The notes under the pieces are model-generated. The model ran no database searches. It was given only the letters and a program-made list of their open reading frames with translations, and had not been told where the DNA came from. DNA of 64,000 nucleotides from an uncultured Sutterella sp. (GTDB taxonomy: Bacteria; Pseudomonadota; Gammaproteobacteria; Burkholderiales; Burkholderiaceae_F). Positions 42,962-51,135 of this stretch are shown piece by piece; positions within the stretch are counted from its first letter, which is position 1; every line of letters starts with the position of its first letter. The stretch spans positions 1 through 64,000 of the forward strand of contig CAJLHF010000008.1 in NCBI GenBank assembly GCA_905206365.1, given 5' to 3'. The translations under genes were made by a program, and so were the position numbers.

Positions 42962-43504
42962 ATGAACCGTTTTTCTTCCTACATCACCCTTCAGACCGTC
43001 CGCCTCGACGTTTCGGCCGCCAGTCGAAAACGACTCTTCGAAGAAGCCAGCGCGCTTTTCGAAGTGGCCTACGGCATTTCACACTCGGAAGTCTTCGACG
43101 CGCTCATCGCCCGCGAACGTCTCGGCTCGACCTGTGTGGGCGCGGGTTGCGCGTTGCCCCACGGACGGTTGCCCGAGCTTGAGGAGCCCGCTCTCGTGTT
43201 TCTGAGAACGGCGGAACCCGTCAGCCTCGACAGTCCCGACGGCCGCGGCGTCCGACTCTTTTTCTGTCTGCTCGTCCCCGAAAACGACGAAAAGGACTAC
43301 CTCGGCGTGTTGCGCGAAATCGCGTGCCTTCTTTCCCAGAAGCCGATGCGACAGGCGCTTCTCGACGCGGCGGACGACGTGGCCGTTTGCGAACTGCTAC
43401 ACGCTTGGGAGCCGCCCGCCGACCTGCACGCCTCCGCGGAAGCAGCCGACGCCCTCTCCGAAAACGAGGACGTGAACGACGAAACGCCCCGAACCGACGA
43501 TTGA
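42962..43504 (+). CDS. ptsN: PTS IIA-Ntr-like regulatory protein
   Basis: This 180-residue protein has a PTS EIIA type-2 (fructose/mannitol-like) domain at about 5-150, with the phosphorylatable His67 in ALPHGRL. It belongs to the nitrogen-related PTS, a regulatory phosphorelay affecting potassium, nitrogen and envelope functions. The acidic C-terminal tail (about 30 residues) is longer than in E. coli (163 residues). rapZ follows 62 bases downstream. The hprK gene often found here in betaproteobacteria is missing. Confidence 0.92.
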   Translation: MNRFSSYITLQTVRLDVSAASRKRLFEEASALFEVAYGISHSEVFDALIARERLGSTCVGAGCALPHGRLPELEEPALVFLRTAEPVSLDSPDGRGVRLFFCLLVPENDEKDYLGVLREIACLLSQKPMRQALLDAADDVAVCELLHAWEPPADLHASAEAADALSENEDVNDETPRTDD

Positions 43505-43566
43505 CATTGATATAGGAGGGGCGCGCCTCCCGGGCAAGAAATCCGAGCGTCGCGCGCCGAAGATCG

Positions 43567-44451
43567 ATGAAGCTTATTCTCGTTACCGGCCTTTCGGGAG
43601 GCGGCAAATCCATCGCCATCCGACAGCTCGAAGACTGCGGTTACTACTGCATCGACAATCTCCCGGCGGAATTTCTGCTTCCCGTAACGCGCACCCTGGC
43701 CCGATCGGAAACGAAAATGGCTGCGGTGGCGATCGACGCACGCTCGCACGCCACGTTCGACAGCACGCTCGCGTCGCTCAAGACGCTTCGCGCCGAAGGG
43801 TTCGACGTACGAATTCTCTACCTCACGGCATCCACTCCGGAGATCACGCGGCGCTTCTCGGAAACGCGCCGTCGCCATCCGCTCTCGACGCACGCGCGAG
43901 CCCACTCCGAAGAAGTGACGCTCCAGGAGGCGATCGAGCGCGAACGCATGCTCCTAGAGCCCGTGTGCCGGCATGCCTGCGTCTTGGACACCACGGGGCT
44001 TTTACCCGCGCAGTTGCGCCGTTGGGTGCGACAGTTCGTCGATCAGCCCGAATCCGACATGACGCTCGCCTTCGAGTCCTTCGCCTTCAAATACGGCGTA
44101 CCGGGCGTCGCCGACCTGGTCTTCGACGTGCGCTGTCTGCCGAATCCCTACTACACCCCCGAGCTTCGACCGCTCACGGGACGCGACCAGCCGGTGAGCG
44201 ATTTTCTCGCCGACTCGCCCCTCGTCGCACGGATGGTGGACGACATCGCGCGGTTTCTTGAAACCTGGCTCCCTGCCTACCGGGCACAAAACCGCCACTA
44301 CCTCACGGTTTGCATCGGCTGCACGGGCGGGCAACACCGCTCGGTGTATGTGGCGGAAACGCTGGCGAAGCGCTTCAACGCCATCGTGCGCCATCGCGTG
44401 ATTGAGCAAAACGCACTTCTCAACCCCGAACGGGCCCGCCAGAGTCTCTGA
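43567..44451 (+). CDS. rapZ: RNase adapter protein / nucleotide-binding protein RapZ
   Basis: This 294-residue protein has the Walker A GLSGGGKS at 8-15 and an RNA/sugar-binding C-terminal domain containing FKYGVP, VFDVRCLPNPYY, LTVCIGCTGGQHRSVY and the final RH block. In E. coli RapZ binds glucosamine-6-phosphate and steers RNase E to the sRNA GlmZ; in betaproteobacteria the RNA target is less clear. The gene is convergent with mutY. Confidence 0.95.
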   Translation: MKLILVTGLSGGGKSIAIRQLEDCGYYCIDNLPAEFLLPVTRTLARSETKMAAVAIDARSHATFDSTLASLKTLRAEGFDVRILYLTASTPEITRRFSETRRRHPLSTHARAHSEEVTLQEAIERERMLLEPVCRHACVLDTTGLLPAQLRRWVRQFVDQPESDMTLAFESFAFKYGVPGVADLVFDVRCLPNPYYTPELRPLTGRDQPVSDFLADSPLVARMVDDIARFLETWLPAYRAQNRHYLTVCIGCTGGQHRSVYVAETLAKRFNAIVRHRVIEQNALLNPERARQSL

Positions 44452-44486
44452 AACGCAGCCCGAACACAAGGAACCCGCGGCCGACA

Positions 44487-45590
44487 TCAAAAGAGCGACG
44501 GCCGCTTCAGTGCTTCAAGAAGTCGAACTACGGGCGCGGGGCGCCCGGGCATACTTTTCCCCTCGGCGTGCGGCGTGAATCCCGCAGCGCGAAGCCGCTC
44601 GATCGCCTCGGGCGTCGACCGGTAAAGACGCGCCTCGATCAGGAGCTCCCGATGCGAGAGGAGATGCCGCATATCGGCGCCTGCCAAGGGCGCCGACAGC
44701 GCCAAAGCACTTTCGAGCCGGGCCCACAGTTCGGCGTGGGGCGCCTCGGCGTCGACCGCCATCGGAGGCGTCCACAATCCCTTCCAGACGCCGCCCGTTT
44801 CCGCTCCTTCGTTGCCCGTCCGACGAGCCAGCCACAAGCCTTCGTCCGATTCTGCAAACGCCATCGCCACACGGCGGCACGCTTTGGGCGAGTTTTTTTT
44901 CGGCTCGGGGAAACTCTCCTCGCGCCCCGCGGCGCGTGCGGCACACAGATCTTCGAGCGGGCACGCGCCGCACGCGGGTTTGCGTCGTCGGCAAAGCATT
45001 GCCCCCAAATCCATCAGGCCCTGCGTGTAGTCGGCCATATCGGCTTCGGCGGGCAAAATCTCCAGGCACTTCGCCTTCACCGCCCGTTCGAAGGCGGACG
45101 AACCGACCGCTCCCTCGATCGCATAGACGCGGGCCACCACCCGTTTGGCATTGCCGTCCGTCATTGCGCGGCGCTCGCCGCACGCAAAAGCGCTCACGGC
45201 CGCAGCCGTGCTTTCGCCGATCCCGGGCAACGACACCAAATCGTCGAACCTTTCGGGCATCACGCCGTCGAAACGCTCGAGCACCTCGCAGGCGGCCCGT
45301 CGAAGGTTGCGCCCGCGACTGTAGTAGCCGAGTCCCGCCCAGTAGCGAAGGACTTCGTCTTCGTCGGCCCGTGCCAAATCGTCCACCGTCGGGAAGCGCT
45401 CCATGAAGCGCTCGAAATAGGGGACCACCGTGGCTACCTGCGTCTGTTGCAACATGATTTCCGACACCCAGCGCTCGTACGGCCGGTTCGTCCGCTGCCA
45501 CGGCAGATCGTGCCGACCGTGGACGCGTTGCCAGGCCGTCAATCGTTCGGCAAAGACGGCGTCGACCGTTGACTGCTTGCTTTCCATCAC
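44487..45590 (-). CDS. mutY: Adenine DNA glycosylase
   Basis: This 367-residue base-excision repair enzyme removes A opposite 8-oxoguanine. The catalytic Glu44 is in SEIMLQQTQ, Asp145 in TDGNAKR, the helix-hairpin-helix at LPGIGEST, and the 4Fe-4S ligands C200, C207, C210 and C216 have canonical C-X6-C-X2-C-X5-C spacing. The C-terminal NUDIX-like domain has LLSHREL in place of the FSH loop. It starts with two Met codons; either could be used. It is divergent from the TPR gene. Confidence 0.95.
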   Translation of the reverse strand: MMESKQSTVDAVFAERLTAWQRVHGRHDLPWQRTNRPYERWVSEIMLQQTQVATVVPYFERFMERFPTVDDLARADEDEVLRYWAGLGYYSRGRNLRRAACEVLERFDGVMPERFDDLVSLPGIGESTAAAVSAFACGERRAMTDGNAKRVVARVYAIEGAVGSSAFERAVKAKCLEILPAEADMADYTQGLMDLGAMLCRRRKPACGACPLEDLCAARAAGREESFPEPKKNSPKACRRVAMAFAESDEGLWLARRTGNEGAETGGVWKGLWTPPMAVDAEAPHAELWARLESALALSAPLAGADMRHLLSHRELLIEARLYRSTPEAIERLRAAGFTPHAEGKSMPGRPAPVVRLLEALKRPSLF

Positions 45591-45684
45591 CTCAACATCC
45601 TTTCCAACACCCCGTTGTGGGGCGCGGTTAACCTCGCGTTACGCTCCCAGGCCCGACACGGCCCGCCCTCGGGCTCCGTGCCGA

Positions 45685-45690
45685 TAGAAT
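45685..45690 (+). promoter_or_regulatory. Candidate -10 element of TPR-lolB-ispE unit
   Basis: CGA-TAGAAT overlaps the first in-frame ATG (45689). If it is the -10 element, the transcript would begin near 45697 and the gene would use the Met at 45725. The assignment is tentative. Confidence 0.3.
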
Positions 45691-45724
45691 GGAAGAACTT
45701 TTGTCACCACTCTTGCGATGGACC

Positions 45725-47614
45725 ATGCCGGCGCCCTCTTTTCGTTCCGTCACCGCGACCCTAGCCGCGCTTTTTGCCGCCCAGACGCTTTGCGCCTTCG
45801 AATTGCCCCCAGGTCACCCCGAGATTCCCTCGTCGAAGAGCTTTATGTCGACGGAGGCTCCGGCGATGCCCGCCGGGCACCCGCCCGTCACGCGCCCCGA
45901 CTCGACGCTCTACGAGCTCGTCGCCGGCGGAATTGCCTATCATCGCAAAGATGTCGATTTTGCGGCAAGCGTTTTGTTGTCAGCCGCCTATCGCGAGAAA
46001 AACTCCGAAATCGCCGAAATGGCCTGGCAGGCGGCCCTCGCGACACGCGACTCGAACCGACTCGTCGCCGTCGCCCGCTTCTGGACGGAACTTGAACCGA
46101 CGAGCGAAATGGCCTGGCAGACGATCTTCGCGGACGCCGTCGAGAAAGGGGACCGCGCCGCACTTGAGAAGGGACTCGCCGCACTCGATAAGGCCAAAGC
46201 CGCACGCAAAAACGAAAAGTCCGCGACGGGCGACACCGTCAAACCCCGCTCGGACGACGCATGGGTGGGACGCGTCTCGCGCCTCTTTTCCCGCTCGCGC
46301 CCGAGCGATGCACGCTTTTTCGCCGAGTCCGTCAAACCCTATGCGCAAAAGCGCACCGACGCCGAAAGCCGACTCGGTTACGCACTCCTCCTGAAGACCG
46401 CGGGCGAGGGCGATCGGGCCTGCCGTCTTGCGCGCGCCGCCCAAAAGTCCAAGCCCGCCGACGCTTCGATCGTCGGCGAAGCGGCCGACGTCTGCTGGAG
46501 CGTCGACCCCGAGGGCACGCACCGCATGCTTAAGACCTTCCTCAAGCGCCACCCGAACGAAGCCCGAATCCGCTTGGTTCTTGCCCGTGTTGAAGCCCGA
46601 CTCGGCAACAAAGACCTGGCACTTCGCGAAACCGACCTTGCGGTGAAGCACGCGGGCGACGACGCAAGCGTCTTTTACAACGCCGGGCAAATCGCCGCGG
46701 ATCTGAGCGACGCGCCCCGCGCAGAAAAGCACCTTCTCGCCTACGTCGAAGCGCTGCGCGAAACGAACTCCGAAATCGATCTCTCGCACCACGACGTCTG
46801 GTTGCTCCTCGGCAACGCGGCGCTCGAACAAAAGGCGCTCGAGCGTGCGGCAAAGTACTGGCACGAACTCACGGACGGCCCCTATGCGGGACAGGCCCGC
46901 GTTCGCGAAGCGATCGCAACGGCCGATCTCGGCCGCCTAGACGAGGCCTGTCGGATTCTCGAAGAAGGCCGCAAGACGCTGCCCCTCGACACGGCGATCC
47001 TTTATTCGGCCGAGTCGAAGCTGCTCCTTGAGAACGGTCGCAACCGCGAAGCGTACATCCTTTTGAAGGAGGCGGTCGATCAACACCCGACCGACACCGA
47101 GATTCTCTACGACGCCGCCATGGCCGCCGAGTCCGTCGGCGAACGGAGCGACTCGGAAGCGTTCCTGCGACAGCTCCTCGACATGAACCCGCAGCACGTG
47201 CAGGCAAACAACGCGCTCGGCTACCTGCTCGCCGAAGAAAACCGGGATCTCGCCGAAGCACGCCGGCACCTTGATGTCGCCTTCAAGGCCGCGCCTCTCG
47301 ATCCGTACATCCTCGACTCGATGGGGTGGCTTGCCTACCGCGAGGGGCGTTTCAAGGCCGCGTACGAGTTTACGAACGCCTCGCTTAAAAAACTCTACGA
47401 TGCCGAAGTAGCCGCACATCTCGTCGACATTCTCTGCGCGCTCAACCGGCGCGAGGACGCCGAGAAGGTGCTCGCCGAGGCGATCGAACGCTCCGGACTC
47501 ACGTCCGAGTTCGAAGCGCTCGCCGCACGCAGGGCGCTCGCGCTTCCCCCGGCGGCCGAACCCTCGAAGACGGAAAAGAACACGGTCGAACGCACCGAGG
47601 GAGCTCGCCCGTGA
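45725..47614 (+). CDS. Exported tetratricopeptide-repeat protein
   Basis: This protein of about 629 residues has an N-terminal signal peptide (MPAPSFRSVTATLAALFAAQ) and TPR repeats through most of its length, clearest in the C-terminal half (NNALGYLLAE, LDSMGWLAYREGRFKAAYEF). It is typical of the periplasmic TPR proteins encoded before lolB and ispE in betaproteobacteria. It may help assemble or monitor envelope complexes, but no specific partner is known. An earlier Met at 45689 would give an acidic n-region unlike a signal peptide, so 45725 is preferred. Its stop overlaps lolB (GTGA). Confidence 0.85.
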   Translation: MPAPSFRSVTATLAALFAAQTLCAFELPPGHPEIPSSKSFMSTEAPAMPAGHPPVTRPDSTLYELVAGGIAYHRKDVDFAASVLLSAAYREKNSEIAEMAWQAALATRDSNRLVAVARFWTELEPTSEMAWQTIFADAVEKGDRAALEKGLAALDKAKAARKNEKSATGDTVKPRSDDAWVGRVSRLFSRSRPSDARFFAESVKPYAQKRTDAESRLGYALLLKTAGEGDRACRLARAAQKSKPADASIVGEAADVCWSVDPEGTHRMLKTFLKRHPNEARIRLVLARVEARLGNKDLALRETDLAVKHAGDDASVFYNAGQIAADLSDAPRAEKHLLAYVEALRETNSEIDLSHHDVWLLLGNAALEQKALERAAKYWHELTDGPYAGQARVREAIATADLGRLDEACRILEEGRKTLPLDTAILYSAESKLLLENGRNREAYILLKEAVDQHPTDTEILYDAAMAAESVGERSDSEAFLRQLLDMNPQHVQANNALGYLLAEENRDLAEARRHLDVAFKAAPLDPYILDSMGWLAYREGRFKAAYEFTNASLKKLYDAEVAAHLVDILCALNRREDAEKVLAEAIERSGLTSEFEALAARRALALPPAAEPSKTEKNTVERTEGARP

Positions 47615-48144
47615 AGCGCCGAACGCTCGTGAGACTCCTCGGAGGTCTCGGACTCGGGAGTATCGCTCTCCTCTCGGGATGCGCGACGACGCCCGCCGAC
47701 CGACGCGTCTTCGCGGGACGCTTCGCGCTTTCCGTCTCCGCCCCCGGAAAAACCGAGAACCAAACAGGGCGCTTTCGACTGACGGTAAGAGAGCTGGGCG
47801 ACGCTGCTCCCGTTCTGCGGCTCGACCTTCTGACTCCGCTCGCGGGCGTGCTCGCACGCATCGACGTCGACGCCTCGGGCGCGAAGCTCAGCCGCGGAAT
47901 CGAGAATACCGTCGCCGAGGGCAAAGACCTCGACGAACTGCTTTTGAATGTACTCGGCTTCACCCTTCCCGTTCAGGAGCTCTTTGACGTACTCACCGCA
48001 CCGACCGGGAGCGATCGACTGACGACGGGCGAATGGGAAACTCGAATCCGCGCCCGCCGCCCGGAGGGTTCCGCCCGAACGGTGCGCTTTCTCCGACTCT
48101 CGGGTTCTCCCCGCATCACGCTTACGGTAACGCTCGATGACTGA
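47611..48144 (+). CDS. lolB: Outer-membrane lipoprotein insertion receptor LolB
   Basis: This 177-residue lipoprotein has lipobox LLSGC (Cys24) after a twin-Arg-like KRR start. It has the LolB fold: FAGRFALSVSAPGKTENQTGRF, LRLDLLTPLAGVLARI and the hydrophobic hairpin VLGFTLPVQEL. It accepts lipoproteins from LolA at the outer membrane. The GTG start overlaps the TPR stop and has GAGGGAG upstream. It overlaps ispE by 8 bases. Confidence 0.9.
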   Translation: MKRRTLVRLLGGLGLGSIALLSGCATTPADRRVFAGRFALSVSAPGKTENQTGRFRLTVRELGDAAPVLRLDLLTPLAGVLARIDVDASGAKLSRGIENTVAEGKDLDELLLNVLGFTLPVQELFDVLTAPTGSDRLTTGEWETRIRARRPEGSARTVRFLRLSGSPRITLTVTLDD

Positions 48145-49000
48145 AGCCTGTCTGGGGCTCCCGGCCCCCGCCAAATTGAATCTCTTTCTGCACGTGACGG
48201 GCCGTCGTCCCGACGGCAAGCACCTCCTGCAGTCGATCTTCACGCTGATCGATCTGGCCGATACGGTCGATCTCGCGCTGTGCCCCTCGGGGAAAGTCGA
48301 GCGCGAAGGCGACCTCACGGGCCCCGCCGAGGACGACCTCTGCGTACGGGCGGCCCGCCTCCTCAAGGAACGCTTCCGCATCGACGCGGGCGTCCGGATC
48401 CGACTCGAAAAGCGCATCCCCGTCGGGGCCGGACTCGGCGGCGGCAGTTCCGACGCCGCCACCGTTCTGATCGGGCTCAACCGCCTCTGGAACCTGCGAC
48501 TCACTCGAACCGAACTGATGACGCTCGGCGTCGAGCTCGGAGCCGACGTTCCCTTTTTCCTTTTCGGCCGGAACGCCTTTGCGGAAGGCATCGGCGAAAG
48601 GCTTCTGCCCATGGATCTTCCCGACGCCCGGTTTCGGCTGATCTGGCCCGGCCGGGGCGTATCCACGGGTAAGATTTTTTCGGCCCCCGACTTGACACGG
48701 TCTACGGAAACACGCAAAATAGCGGTCTTTTCCGACTCCATCCGGAACCGCTGGCCGGCTCTCCCCGGCCACAACGACCTGGAGCCAGTGGCCGCTCGGA
48801 TCGAGCCCGCCGTGCAGGAAGCACTGCGGATGCTCTCCGATTCCGGCTTTGAGCCGCGCATGACGGGCTCGGGAAGTACCGTCTTCGCCGTCGAGCCGGA
48901 AGGCGCTCCCAAGCGCTCGCTGAACCTATCCGAAGGGTGGCTGGAATTCCGGGTTCGAAGCCTGCCGGTCCATCCTCTGGCTTCATGGCTCACCGAATAA
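48137..49000 (+). CDS. ispE: 4-diphosphocytidyl-2-C-methyl-D-erythritol kinase
   Basis: This 287-residue GHMP kinase of the MEP isoprenoid pathway has APAKLNLFL with Lys13, the ATP loop PVGAGLGGGSSDA (95-107), catalytic Asp137 in LGADVPFFL, and the third motif MTGSGSTVFA. The region usually reading GYHELQ is GKHLLQS. It overlaps lolB by 8 bases. tRNA-Gln begins 12 bases after the stop, an arrangement conserved in betaproteobacteria. Confidence 0.95.
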   Translation: MTEACLGLPAPAKLNLFLHVTGRRPDGKHLLQSIFTLIDLADTVDLALCPSGKVEREGDLTGPAEDDLCVRAARLLKERFRIDAGVRIRLEKRIPVGAGLGGGSSDAATVLIGLNRLWNLRLTRTELMTLGVELGADVPFFLFGRNAFAEGIGERLLPMDLPDARFRLIWPGRGVSTGKIFSAPDLTRSTETRKIAVFSDSIRNRWPALPGHNDLEPVAARIEPAVQEALRMLSDSGFEPRMTGSGSTVFAVEPEGAPKRSLNLSEGWLEFRVRSLPVHPLASWLTE

Positions 49001-49012
49001 ATGGATTGTGAT

Positions 49013-49089
49013 AGGGGTATCGCCAAGCGGCCTAAGGCACCGGATTTTGATTCCGGCATTCGAAGGTTCGAATCCTTCTACCCCTGCCA
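49013..49089 (+). tRNA. tRNA-Gln (anticodon TTG)
   Basis: A full cloverleaf is visible: acceptor AGGGGTA pairs with TACCCCT, discriminator G and encoded CCA (49087-49089). The anticodon stem CCGGA/TCCGG encloses the loop TTTTGAT with anticodon TTG at 49047-49049. The T-arm has GGTTCGAATCC. Overall it is close to E. coli tRNA-Gln. Confidence 0.97.
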
Positions 49090-49114
49090 CACTCATCCCG
49101 AATGTCTGCAAGAA

Positions 49115-49149
49115 AAAGAGAGGCTTTCCGTTACAGAATGCCTCTCTTT
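49115..49149. terminator. Hairpin after tRNA-Gln
   Basis: A perfect 10-bp stem AAAGAGAGGC/GCCTCTCTTT (49115-49124 with 49140-49149) has a 15-base loop. The T-run is short, so it may be a terminator or a processing signal for the tRNA 3' end. Confidence 0.6.
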
Positions 49150-49255
49150 GCGTTAGATTTTTGCGTGGGTGCTTCGTTTCGGACACCGTCCGAAATGCGG
49201 GTGCCGCCGTTAACCCCTGAGGGCGAAAGCCCCCGCCACTACCAAAGAGCGCGTC

Positions 49256-50215
49256 ATGGTCCCCATGGTTCCGGATAGTATGATGGTCTTCTCGGGCAAT
49301 GCCAATCCCAAGCTTGCTCAGGCCGTTACTCAGTACCTCAACATTCCTCTCGGCAAGGCTACGGTCACCCGCTTCAGCGACGGCGAAGTGATGGTCCAGC
49401 TCCTTGACAACGTGCGCGGCAAGGACGTGTTCATCCTGCAGAGCACCTGTGCTCCGACGAACGACAACCTGATGGAACTCATGATCATGGTTGACGCTCT
49501 GAAGCGCGCTTCCGCCCGCCGTGTCACCGCCGCCATCCCCTACTACGGGTATGCCCGTCAGGACCGCCGTCCCCGCTCGACCCGCGTGGCGATTTCCGCC
49601 AAGGTTGTGGCCAACATGCTCCAGTCCGTCGGCGTCGACCGCGTCCTCACGATGGATCTGCACGCCGACCAGATTCAAGGCTTCTTCGACATCCCCGTCG
49701 ACAACATCTACGCCACGCCCGTTCTGCTCAACGACCTTGTCAACCGCAACTACGAAGACCTCATGGTCGTTTCGCCCGACGTGGGCGGCGTGGTTCGCGC
49801 CCGTGCCATGGCCAAAGCCCTCGAAGTGGACCTCGCCATCATCGACAAGCGCCGTCCCCGTGCCAACGTGGCCGAAATCATGAACATCATCGGCGAAGTC
49901 AAGGGCCGCACCTGCGTCATCACCGACGATATCGTCGATACGGCCGGCACGCTCTGCAACGCCGCCGGCGCGCTCAAGGAACGCGGCGCCAAAGCCGTCG
50001 TCGCCTACATCACGCACCCCGTTCTCTCGGGTGCCGCCATTGAGCGCATCACGAATTCCGCCCTCGACGAACTCGTCGTTACGGATACGATTCCGCTTTC
50101 GGCTGCCGCCGCGGCCTGCCCGAAGATCCGCCAGGTTTCCTGCGCCGCGATCATCGGCGAGACGCTCTCGCGCATCGCCCGCGAAGATTCCGTGAGCTCG
50201 CTCTTCACGGAATAA
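49256..50215 (+). CDS. prs: Ribose-phosphate pyrophosphokinase
   Basis: This 319-residue enzyme makes PRPP from ribose-5-phosphate and ATP for purine, pyrimidine, His and Trp synthesis. It has FSDGEVMVQL, the flexible loop YARQDRR, the metal-binding TMDLHADQIQGFF, and the PRPP motif VITDDIVDTAGT. Several N-terminal Met codons exist; the first (49256) is used here, and the family core starts at MMVFSGNANP. It lies between tRNA-Gln and rplY. Confidence 0.96.
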   Translation: MVPMVPDSMMVFSGNANPKLAQAVTQYLNIPLGKATVTRFSDGEVMVQLLDNVRGKDVFILQSTCAPTNDNLMELMIMVDALKRASARRVTAAIPYYGYARQDRRPRSTRVAISAKVVANMLQSVGVDRVLTMDLHADQIQGFFDIPVDNIYATPVLLNDLVNRNYEDLMVVSPDVGGVVRARAMAKALEVDLAIIDKRRPRANVAEIMNIIGEVKGRTCVITDDIVDTAGTLCNAAGALKERGAKAVVAYITHPVLSGAAIERITNSALDELVVTDTIPLSAAAAACPKIRQVSCAAIIGETLSRIAREDSVSSLFTE

Positions 50216-50289
50216 CCGTTTTTTTCCGCGTCCCGCAATTGGTCGCGATTGCGGGACACTTTATTACTACCATCCATTAGGAGTTACCC

Positions 50290-50904
50290 ATGAAAGTCAT
50301 CGCCACCACGCGTAAGGCGCAAGGTACGAGTGCGAGCCGCCGTCTGCGCCGTGCGGACAAGCTGCCCGGCATCGTCTACGGCGGCCACGAACCCGCTACG
50401 CCGATCGAGCTCGAACACAATCCGATCTTTTACGCTCTGCGTAAGGAAAAGTTCCACGCTTCGATCCTGACGATGGAACTCGACGGCAAGGAAGAACTCG
50501 TCGTTCTCCGCGCCTTCCAGATGCACCCCTACAAGCCCCAGGTCATGCACATCGACTTCCAGCGCATCGCCGCTGACGAAAAGGTCACGATGCGCGTGCC
50601 CCTGCACTTCTCGGGCGCCGAAGAAAGCCCCGCCGTCAAGGTGGACAAGGCCATCATCAGCCACACGGTTTCTTACGTTGAAGTTCAGTGCCTCCCGCGC
50701 GAACTTCCCGAATTCATCGCCGTCGACCTCTCCAAGATGGAATCCGGCATGACGCTCCACTCGAAGGAACTCGCGGTTCCCGCCGGCGTTGAAGTCGTCA
50801 CCGATGTCGTGGTCGCCTCCGTGATCGCCCCGGTCGAAGAAGAAGTGACCGCCGCTGAAGGCGCCGACGCTGCCGAAGCCCCCGCTGCGGCCGAAGCCAA
50901 GTAA
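50290..50904 (+). CDS. rplY: 50S ribosomal protein L25 (Ctc/TL5 long form)
   Basis: This 204-residue protein binds 5S rRNA. The N-terminal L25 domain (about 1-92, containing GTSASRRLRRADKLPGIVYG) is followed by the TL5/Ctc C-terminal domain and an acidic Ala/Glu-rich tail. The long form is normal outside enterics. AGGAG precedes the ATG, and a strong terminator follows. Confidence 0.95.
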   Translation: MKVIATTRKAQGTSASRRLRRADKLPGIVYGGHEPATPIELEHNPIFYALRKEKFHASILTMELDGKEELVVLRAFQMHPYKPQVMHIDFQRIAADEKVTMRVPLHFSGAEESPAVKVDKAIISHTVSYVEVQCLPRELPEFIAVDLSKMESGMTLHSKELAVPAGVEVVTDVVVASVIAPVEEEVTAAEGADAAEAPAAAEAK

Positions 50905-50925
50905 TCTCCCTCGTCGGAGAACTCG

Positions 50926-50964
50926 AAAAAAGCCCGCAGAGTTCATTCTCCCGCGGGCTTTTTT
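50926..50964. terminator. Terminator of rplY
   Basis: A perfect 12-bp stem (AAAAAAGCCCGC at 50926-50937 with 50953-50964) ends in T6. It is symmetrical, hence possibly bidirectional, although only plus-strand genes flank it. Confidence 0.92.
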
Positions 50965-51135
50965 CAAATCCCTCGCGGAGCCCGACTCCGCCCTCCCGAC
51001 CTCGTTGCCCGACACGCGTCGACCGACGAGCTCCTCCCCAGGCCATTACTCCCGTTTGCTTTCGATCCGTATCGACCGTTTCTTTGGTGTTTCCGGGCGC
51101 ACGTGGCCGCACATTGTTTTTTTTAAGAGCATTTC

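Noticed and set aside
44477..44505. 7-bp inverted repeat between rapZ and mutY as a terminator
   Set aside because: It overlaps the mutY end, has a 15-base loop and lacks a T-run on either side.
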